Shown: piece by piece, positions 14,767 through 20,357 of the stretch
Numbering within the stretch: the stretch's first letter is position 1
Layout of the letters: every line of letters begins with the position of its first letter
Origin: Candidatus Binatota bacterium
GTDB taxonomy: Bacteria; Desulfobacterota; Binatia; Bin18
Length of the DNA stretch: 20,357 bases
Assembly (NCBI GenBank): GCA_011523315.1
Contig: WTHE01000366.1
Location: 1-20,357, forward strand
Direction: 5' to 3'
Position numbers and translations under genes: made by a program
The notes under the pieces: generated by a model
What the model was told of the DNA's origin: nothing
The model's input: only the letters and a program-made list of their open reading frames with translations
Databases searched by the model: none

Positions 14767-14776
14767 AACAGCCCCC

Positions 14777-14805
14777 CACATAAGCAATTTTGTGTCCCAG
14801 GTCAA
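14777..14805 (-). promoter_or_regulatory. Possible pgsA promoter
   Basis: On the minus strand TTGACC (14800-14805) and TATGTG (14777-14782) are separated by 17 bases. The -35 is good and the -10 is weak. Transcription would start near 14770, only a few bases before the preferred pgsA ATG. This supports that start over the longer ones. Confidence 0.35.
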
Positions 14806-14858
14806 ATTCCTGTCTCCACCGCCGGGCTGCCCGCCCGCCTTGACTCCGCAGTATCGAC

Positions 14859-16499
14859 ATGTCAGCAATGGGCCGGCCCATGGATACCACCGACTATCTG
14901 ATCATCGGCAGCGGCATCGCCGGCCTCAGTCTGGCCCTCAAGGCGGCCGTCCACAGCTCGGTCACGATTGTCACCAAAGACCGTCTCCCGGAGAGCAACA
15001 GCGCCTACGCCCAGGGCGGCATCGCCTCGGTCTGGAGCGCCGACGATTCCTTTGAGGCTCACACCCGCGATACCCTCAAAGCCGGGGTCGGGATGTGTCA
15101 TCCCCAGGTGGTCGAGACCGTTGTCCGCGAGGGACCGGAGCGGATTCGGGAACTGATTGCGCTGGGCACCAACTTTTCGCGCCGGAGCGGCGAGGAGTAC
15201 GACCTGGGCCTTGAGGGCGGCCATTCGTACCGGCGCATCCTGCACGCGGCCGATGCCACCGGTCAGGAAATTATCCGAGCCCTGGTCGACGCCGTCCGTG
15301 GCCAGCCCAATATCCGCATTCTTGAGAACCACATGGGGGTCGATCTGCTGACCACGGGCGGACCGGCCGGCACGGAGTGCTGGGGAGCCTATGTGCTCGA
15401 CCTGGAAACCAATCAGGTCACGACCTTTACCGCCCGGGTCACCGTGCTGTGCACCGGCGGGGCGGGCAAGGTCTACCTGTACACCAGCAATCCCGATGTG
15501 GCGACCGGCGACGGGGTGGCGATGGCCTATCGGGCTGGCGCGCCGGTCGCCAACCTCGAATTTTTTCAGTTTCACCCGACCTGTCTGTTTCATCCCCAGG
15601 CCAAGTCGTTTCTGATTTCCGAAGCCCTGCGCGGCGAGGGGGCGGTGCTGTGCCGCCCGGACGGCACGGCTTTCATGGCCGAATATGATGAGCGGGCCGA
15701 GTTGGCGCCCCGCGACGTGGTGGCGCGGGCGATTGACCGCGAGATGAAGACGCACGGCTTTGCGTCGGTCTTCCTCGATATCAGCCACCGTAGCGCGGAT
15801 TTTCTGCGCCAGCGTTTTCCGGTCATCTCCCAACGCTGTCTGGAGTACGGGATTGACCTGACCCGCGAGCCGATTCCGGTCGTCCCTGCGGCCCACTATA
15901 TGTGTGGCGGGGTGGTCATCGACCTGCACGGCGCGACCGCCATCCGGCGTCTGTACGCGGCCGGCGAGGTCAGCATGTCGGGTCTGCACGGGGCCAACCG
16001 GCTGGCGTCCAACTCGCTGCTCGAAGCCGTGGTGTTTGCCCACCGGGTGTTTGTCCACGCCCACGGCTTTCTGGCCACCGACCGTCAGCCGAGCCCGGCC
16101 TTTGCCGACTGGAACCCGGGTCGGGCGGTCGATAGCGATGAGATGGTCGTGGTGACCCAGACCTGGGAGGAAATCCGCCGCCTGATGTGGAACTACGTCG
16201 GCATCGTGCGTAGCGACCGTCGTCTGGCCCGCGCCCAGCGCCGGATTGACCTGATTCAGGACGAGATTCGGGACTACTACTGGAACTTCCTGGTGACCGG
16301 CGATGTGCTGGAGCTGCGCAACCTGGCCACCGTGGCCGAGCTGATTATCCGCTGCGCCCGGCTGCGCTGTGAGAGCCGCGGCTTGCACGCCACCTTGGAT
16401 TATCCGCACACCGCCGACCACGCCTGGCAGCGGGATACGGTCGTGCGCCTCGACGCCCCACATGACGGCGCGGGGCAGGACACGCGCGTGGTCCCATAG
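14859..16499 (+). CDS. nadB: L-aspartate oxidase
   Basis: NadB oxidises L-aspartate to iminoaspartate with FAD, the first step of de novo NAD synthesis; NadA then condenses the product to quinolinate. The 546-residue protein is of normal length. It has the dinucleotide-binding GSGIAG (17-22), the SNSAYAQGGIASVW signature near 46-59, FQFHPTCLFHP with ISEALRGEGA, and the substrate-site segments AAHYMCGG and GLHGANRLASNSLLE. These favour NadB over succinate dehydrogenase flavoproteins, as does the lack of sdh neighbours. An alternative ATG at 14880 (MDTTDYLIIG) would give 539 residues and is equally reasonable; neither has a strong ribosome site. NadA and NadC are not in this window. The gene diverges from pgsA and converges with purF. 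Confidence 0.94.
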   Translation: MSAMGRPMDTTDYLIIGSGIAGLSLALKAAVHSSVTIVTKDRLPESNSAYAQGGIASVWSADDSFEAHTRDTLKAGVGMCHPQVVETVVREGPERIRELIALGTNFSRRSGEEYDLGLEGGHSYRRILHAADATGQEIIRALVDAVRGQPNIRILENHMGVDLLTTGGPAGTECWGAYVLDLETNQVTTFTARVTVLCTGGAGKVYLYTSNPDVATGDGVAMAYRAGAPVANLEFFQFHPTCLFHPQAKSFLISEALRGEGAVLCRPDGTAFMAEYDERAELAPRDVVARAIDREMKTHGFASVFLDISHRSADFLRQRFPVISQRCLEYGIDLTREPIPVVPAAHYMCGGVVIDLHGATAIRRLYAAGEVSMSGLHGANRLASNSLLEAVVFAHRVFVHAHGFLATDRQPSPAFADWNPGRAVDSDEMVVVTQTWEEIRRLMWNYVGIVRSDRRLARAQRRIDLIQDEIRDYYWNFLVTGDVLELRNLATVAELIIRCARLRCESRGLHATLDYPHTADHAWQRDTVVRLDAPHDGAGQDTRVVP

Positions 16500-16511
16500 C
16501 TCTCCAGCCTC

Positions 16512-17948
16512 TCAGCGGTCCAGCTCAAACAGGGCCAGCTGACTGCCCTTGGGACGCTCGCCGAGCGGAACCGGGTAGCGGTCGGTAAAGCAGGCGTCAC
16601 AGAAACCGGCCTGGGACTGTTGGAGGGCCACGTACAGGCCGGCCTGACTCAGATACGACAGGCTGTCGGCCGTGATATAGCGCCGAATGGCCTCAACGTC
16701 CTGATTGGCGGCGATCAGCTCGCGCCGCTTGGGCGTATCAACGCCGTAGTAGCACGGGCCGACCGTCGGCGGGGAGCTGATCCGCATATGGATCTCACGC
16801 GCGCCGGCGCTGCGGATCATGGTGATGATCTTGCGGCTGGTCGTGCCCCTGACAATCGAGTCGTCAACCACCACGATCCGCTTGCCGCGCAGCACGTCGG
16901 CCTGGGCGTTGAGCTTGATCTTGACGCCAAAGTGGCGGATGGCGTCGCGGGGCTCGATAAAGGTGCGGCCGACATAGTGGTTGCGGATCAAGCCCATCTC
17001 GAACGGCAGGTCCGCCTGCTGGGCATAGCCGAGCGCCGGCGGTACCCCGGAGTCGGGGACGGGGATGACGATATCGGCCTCGACCGGGGCCTCGCGGGCC
17101 AGCTGGCGACCAAATGCCTGGCGGACCTGGTAGACGCTCTTGCCGTACAGCTTGCTATCGGGCCGCGAGAAGTAGATATACTCGAACACGCACCGCGACA
17201 GCGGCTCACGCGGGAAAGGCTTGTACGACTGCAAGCCCTGCGACGTACACAAGACCACCTCGCCCGGCTCAAGCTCCCGTTCATAGCGGGCGCCGATCAG
17301 GTCAAAGGCGCAGGTTTCCGAGGCGACGACCGTGGTCTGCCGGTCCCCGTCCTGAATCCGGCCCACCACCAGCGGACGAAAGCCGTAGGGATCGCGGGCG
17401 GCCACCATGGCGTTCTCGGTCAGAAACACCAGCGAGTAGGCCCCGCGCAGCTGAGCCAGAGCTTCGATGATCCGGTCGATCAGGGTCGGGGCCTGGGCGC
17501 CGGCAATCAGGTGCAGGATGACCTCGGTATCGACCGTGGACTGAAAGATCGAGCCCTGATGTTCCAGCCGCAGGCGTAGCTCGTCGGCGTTGACCAGATT
17601 GCCGTTATGCCCGACCGCCAGCGAACCGTAGGTATAGCGGGCGACCAGGGGCTGGGTATTCCTGAGAACCGTCGAGCCGGCCGTAGAGTAGCGGTTGTGG
17701 CCGATGGCGCTGGTGCCCTCCAGGCGTCGGATCTGGCGTTCATCAAAAATATCGGCGACCAGGCCGAGGCCGCGATGGGCAAGCAGGGCCTGGCCGTTGG
17801 ACGACACGATCCCGGCCGATTCCTGGCCCCGGTGTTGCAGGGCGTACAGCGACAGGTAGGCCAGATTGGCCGCGTCCGGGTGACCATAGATGCCGACCAC
17901 GCCACACTCTTCATGGAACCGGTCGGATCGGTCGTGTGTGTCCAGCAT
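16512..17948 (-). CDS. purF: Amidophosphoribosyltransferase, Fe-S type with propeptide
   Basis: PurF makes 5-phosphoribosylamine from PRPP and glutamine, the first committed step of purine synthesis. From the ATG at 17948 the product is 478 residues. The catalytic N-terminal cysteine is C15 in EECGVVG, so a 14-residue propeptide must be removed. Glutaminase segments include LQHRGQESAG and HNGNLVN. The PRPP loop is VVVDDSIVRGTTSRK. Four cysteines match the B. subtilis cluster ligands by eye: C253 (SRCVFEYIY), C399 (TVGPCYYG), C450 and C453 (FCDACF). An oxygen-sensitive 4Fe-4S cluster is therefore likely, unlike the E. coli enzyme. AAGGAGG sits 5 bases before the ATG. The frame is open further upstream into purL, but this start is clearly preferred. 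Confidence 0.95.
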   Translation of the reverse strand: MLDTHDRSDRFHEECGVVGIYGHPDAANLAYLSLYALQHRGQESAGIVSSNGQALLAHRGLGLVADIFDERQIRRLEGTSAIGHNRYSTAGSTVLRNTQPLVARYTYGSLAVGHNGNLVNADELRLRLEHQGSIFQSTVDTEVILHLIAGAQAPTLIDRIIEALAQLRGAYSLVFLTENAMVAARDPYGFRPLVVGRIQDGDRQTTVVASETCAFDLIGARYERELEPGEVVLCTSQGLQSYKPFPREPLSRCVFEYIYFSRPDSKLYGKSVYQVRQAFGRQLAREAPVEADIVIPVPDSGVPPALGYAQQADLPFEMGLIRNHYVGRTFIEPRDAIRHFGVKIKLNAQADVLRGKRIVVVDDSIVRGTTSRKIITMIRSAGAREIHMRISSPPTVGPCYYGVDTPKRRELIAANQDVEAIRRYITADSLSYLSQAGLYVALQQSQAGFCDACFTDRYPVPLGERPKGSQLALFELDR

Positions 17949-17965
17949 GGAACCTCCTTGATGGG

Positions 17966-18006
17966 GAATCGTGGTTGCCTTTTGAGGCTCACGGCCATCA
18001 CGATTC
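17966..18006 (-). other. Inverted repeat between purL and purF
   Basis: GAATCGTG (17966-17973) and CACGATTC (17999-18006) are exact reverse complements 25 bases apart. The intervening RNA can form a small inner GCC/GGC stem. The structure ends about 7 bases upstream of the purF Shine-Dalgarno site in the 77-base gap. It could tune purF translation or mRNA processing; it does not resemble the E. coli PurR box. Confidence 0.45.
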
Positions 18007-18025
18007 TCCATTTCGGCCGTCCGCT

Positions 18026-20296
18026 TCACAGCCCCAGCTGCCGGGCCAGGGCGGTCCGCCACTCGTGGGCGAGCCGGGTGACCGGCAGGCGTATGCCGCC
18101 GGCAGGGGTGGACGCTGCTCGCGTCTCGCTCGATTGCTCAGCCTCGTCCACCTTCAACTCCAAAACGCTTCCGCCGACCCGGCCCAGCACAATGCACGGC
18201 AGGTCGGCCGCCCCGGCCAGGGTCTGGAGCCGGGCCAGCTTGGCCTCAGGTAATGAGACTAGCACCCGGGACTGGCTTTCGCCAAACAGCTGGGCGTCGG
18301 GCCGCCCGGCGCCGACCAGACGTACCTGAGCCCCGAGCGCGGTCGGACCGCTGATGCACGCCTCGGCCAGGGCCACGGCCAGACCGCCCTCGGCAACATC
18401 GTGGGCCGAAGACAGCAGGTCTTCGGCGCTGGCGTCGAGGCACAGCCGGTGGAGGCGTTTTTCGCGCTCCAGGTCCAGCTGCGGCGGCCGGCCGGCCACC
18501 CGGTCATGCATCACGGCCAGATACTCGCTGGCGCCCAACTCTTCCAAAGTCTCGCCCACCAGGACGATCACATCGCCCGGCCGCTTGAACCACTGGGTCA
18601 GTCGTCGGCCGACATCCGTCAGCAGGCCGACCATGGCCACGGTCGGCGTGGGCGGAATCGCCCGGCCCTCGGTTTCGTTATAAAAGCTGACGTTCCCGCT
18701 GACAACGGCCAGGCCGAGCGCCTGACACGCGTCGCGCATGCCGGCAATGGCCTGTTGGAACTGCCACATGACCTCGGGTTTTTCCGGGTTACCGAAATTC
18801 AGACAGTCGGACACGGCCAGCGGCCGTGCGCCGCTGACGGCCAGGTTGCGCGCGCTCTCGGCCACGACGATCAGCGCGCCGCGATACGGGTCCTGGGCGC
18901 AGTAGCGGCTGTTGCAGTCCACGCTCAGGCCGACCCCGGTCGTGGTGCCCTTGATCCGCAGCACGGCCGCGTCCGAGCCGGGTTGGACAACCGTGTTGCC
19001 GCTGACCAGGCTGTCGTACTGCCGATACACCCATTCCTTACTGGCCAGATTGGGCGAAGTCAGCAGCCGCAGCAGGACGGTGTTGTAATCGCCGGGCAGG
19101 GGCAGGCTGGTCAGGTCGAGGGATTGGCGCTGGTCGAGGTCGTCCGGCCTGCGGGCCGGGCGCTCGTAGGCCGGGGCCGCATCGGTCAGCGCCGAGACCG
19201 GAAGGCGGACCACCTCTCGGCCCTGCCAGGCAGCCCGAAACAGGCCGTCGTCGGTGACCCGGCCGACCACCACGGCGGGCAGATCCCAGCGCGAGAACAG
19301 CGCTCGGACTGCGTCTTCACAGCCCGCCTTGGCCACCAGCAGCATCCGTTCCTGGGACTCCGACAGCAGCAGTTCATAGGCGCTGATGCCGTCCTCGCGG
19401 GTGGGTACGGCGTCGAGATTCAGCACAAAGCCGGTTCCCCCCCGGCCGGCCATCTCGACCGATGAGCTGGTCAGGCCGGCCGCCCCCATGTCTTGGATGG
19501 CCACGATGAGATCACGCTGCATCAGCTCCAGGCAGGCCTCAATCAGCAGGTTTTCGGTAAACGGATCGCCGACCTGCACGGCCGGCCGGAGTTCTTCCGA
19601 GCGGGCGTCAAATTCGCGCGAGGCGAGCAGGCTGGCGCCATGAATGCCGTCCCGGCCGGTGCGCGAGCCAACGTAGATGACGGGGTTGCCCGCACCGGCC
19701 GCCCGAGCCCGAAAAATCCGGTCGGTCCTGACCACCCCCAGGCTGAAAGCGTTGACCAGGATATTGCCGTTATAGCCGGGGTCGAAGTACACCTCGCCGC
19801 CGACCGTCGGTACACCGACGCTGTTGCCGTAACCGCCGATGCCGGCCACCACGCCCCTGAGCAGGTAGGGGGTGCGCGGGTGGTCGGGCGCGCCAAAGCG
19901 CAGCGAGTTGAGCGAGGCGATCGGCCGGGCACCCATGGTAAATACATCGCGCAGAATGCCGCCCACGCCGGTGGCCGCGCCGTGGTAGGGTTCGATGAAC
20001 GAGGGATGATTGTGGCTCTCGATCTTGAACACCACGGCCAGCCCGTCGCCGATATCGACAATGCCCGCGTTTTCGCCCGGACCCTGGAGAATGGCCGGAC
20101 CCGTGGTCGGCAGCTGGGCCAGCAGGCGCCGCGAGCTTTTATAGCTGCAGTGCTCAGACCACATGACCGAAAAGACCCCCAGCTCCTCAAAGCTCGGGGT
20201 GCGGCCCAACAGCTGGATAATGCGTCCGTATTCGGCTGCGGTCAGGCCGTGGTCCTGGGCGAGCTGGAGCGTAACGGTCGGGCTGGGGGGTGCCAT
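18026..20296 (-). CDS. purL: Phosphoribosylformylglycinamidine synthase subunit PurL (short form)
   Basis: PurL uses ATP and ammonia to convert FGAR to FGAM in purine synthesis. The short form receives ammonia from PurQ with PurS; neither subunit is encoded in this window. The 756-residue protein is close to the 742 of B. subtilis. It has WSEHCSYKSS with the conserved H49, GPGENAGIVDIGDG, FKIESHNHPSFIEPYHGAATG (read as two segments, the ATP and Mg sites) and GARPIASLNSLRFG. The second duplicated half includes DCLNFGNPEKPEV and GNVSFYNET, and AHDVAEGGLAVALAE lies nearer the C-terminus. The ATG at 20296 gives the expected start; no strong Shine-Dalgarno sequence precedes it. Heptanucleotide repeats lie directly upstream. 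purF follows after 77 bases. Confidence 0.96.
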   Translation of the reverse strand: MAPPSPTVTLQLAQDHGLTAAEYGRIIQLLGRTPSFEELGVFSVMWSEHCSYKSSRRLLAQLPTTGPAILQGPGENAGIVDIGDGLAVVFKIESHNHPSFIEPYHGAATGVGGILRDVFTMGARPIASLNSLRFGAPDHPRTPYLLRGVVAGIGGYGNSVGVPTVGGEVYFDPGYNGNILVNAFSLGVVRTDRIFRARAAGAGNPVIYVGSRTGRDGIHGASLLASREFDARSEELRPAVQVGDPFTENLLIEACLELMQRDLIVAIQDMGAAGLTSSSVEMAGRGGTGFVLNLDAVPTREDGISAYELLLSESQERMLLVAKAGCEDAVRALFSRWDLPAVVVGRVTDDGLFRAAWQGREVVRLPVSALTDAAPAYERPARRPDDLDQRQSLDLTSLPLPGDYNTVLLRLLTSPNLASKEWVYRQYDSLVSGNTVVQPGSDAAVLRIKGTTTGVGLSVDCNSRYCAQDPYRGALIVVAESARNLAVSGARPLAVSDCLNFGNPEKPEVMWQFQQAIAGMRDACQALGLAVVSGNVSFYNETEGRAIPPTPTVAMVGLLTDVGRRLTQWFKRPGDVIVLVGETLEELGASEYLAVMHDRVAGRPPQLDLEREKRLHRLCLDASAEDLLSSAHDVAEGGLAVALAEACISGPTALGAQVRLVGAGRPDAQLFGESQSRVLVSLPEAKLARLQTLAGAADLPCIVLGRVGGSVLELKVDEAEQSSETRAASTPAGGIRLPVTRLAHEWRTALARQLGL

Positions 20297-20301
20297 GCTG
20301 A

Positions 20302-20357
20302 TGAGTGTTGAGTTTTGAGTGTTCAGAACTGACCACTAGCCACTAGCCACTGACCAC
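20302..20357. repeat. Heptanucleotide tandem repeats upstream of purL
   Basis: Eight consecutive 7-base units fill this stretch to the window edge: TGAGTGT, TGAGTTT, TGAGTGT, TCAGAAC, TGACCAC, TAGCCAC, TAGCCAC, TGACCAC. Every unit starts with T, and two sub-families (TGAGTGT and TRRCCAC-like) are evident. The array ends 5 bases from the purL start codon and may continue beyond the window. Confidence 0.75.

Noticed and set aside
14767..14868. 34-residue N-terminal extension of PgsA
   Set aside because: Its sequence is not membrane-like, it overlaps the start of nadB, and a promoter-like element and the family start favour 14766.
14862..16463. Open frame of over 500 codons antisense to nadB
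   Set aside because: Same reason: composition artefact opposite a fully recognisable NadB.
18401..20311. Long plus-strand frames opposite purL
   Set aside because: Their low-complexity Ala/Arg/Gly/Gln-rich translations match no family, and PurL accounts for the region.
1..20357. CRISPR arrays, insertion sequences, prophage genes, secondary-metabolite clusters
   Set aside because: No regularly spaced repeats of CRISPR size, no transposase or integrase motifs, and no synthase or phage structural genes were found on either strand.

Overview
The window is about 20.4 kb of GC-rich bacterial chromosome, densely packed with housekeeping genes. Both the purine genes and the base composition argue against an enteric-type gammaproteobacterium. 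PurL is the short form (756 aa) that works with separate PurS and PurQ. PurF is the Bacillus-like form, with a propeptide and four cysteines placed for an Fe-S cluster. A deltaproteobacteria-like, Myxococcota-like or uncultured candidate phylum would fit, but the sequence alone does not fix the lineage.

Layout, left to right. At 1-50 (-) is the first 16 codons of a gene that leaves the window, possibly a small nucleotidyltransferase. At 242-3210 (-) is a speA-sua5 pair: biosynthetic arginine decarboxylase and tRNA threonylcarbamoyladenylate synthase. Diverging from speA is aguB-aguA-ligA (3526-7554, +). SpeA, AguA and AguB together give the complete arginine, agmatine, N-carbamoylputrescine, putrescine route; ligA is the NAD-dependent DNA ligase. 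Next comes an AT-richer accessory insert of about 1.4 kb (7.6-9.0 kb): a Uma2-type nuclease-fold gene, a tRNA-Gly(GCC) with its own promoter and terminator, and a hicAB toxin-antitoxin pair on the opposite strand.

From 9211 run polA (complete DNA polymerase I with proofreading residues), a crotonase-family gene and bolA, all on +. They converge with a minus-strand pgsA-epimerase pair (14766 to 13029). NadB (L-aspartate oxidase, +) follows and converges with the purL-purF operon on - (20296 to 16512).

No CRISPR array, transposase, prophage gene or biosynthetic cluster is visible, and I did not find a clearly new multi-gene system. The most useful non-routine signals are these: a run of eight 7-bp repeats immediately upstream of purL; a probable leaderless promoter for aguB; an aguA start with no ordinary initiation site apart from one overlapping aguB; a 9-bp repeat encoding a Gln/Asp tail on PgsA; a crotonase lacking both catalytic glutamates; palindromes upstream of hicA and polA; and a long-range hairpin before purF.
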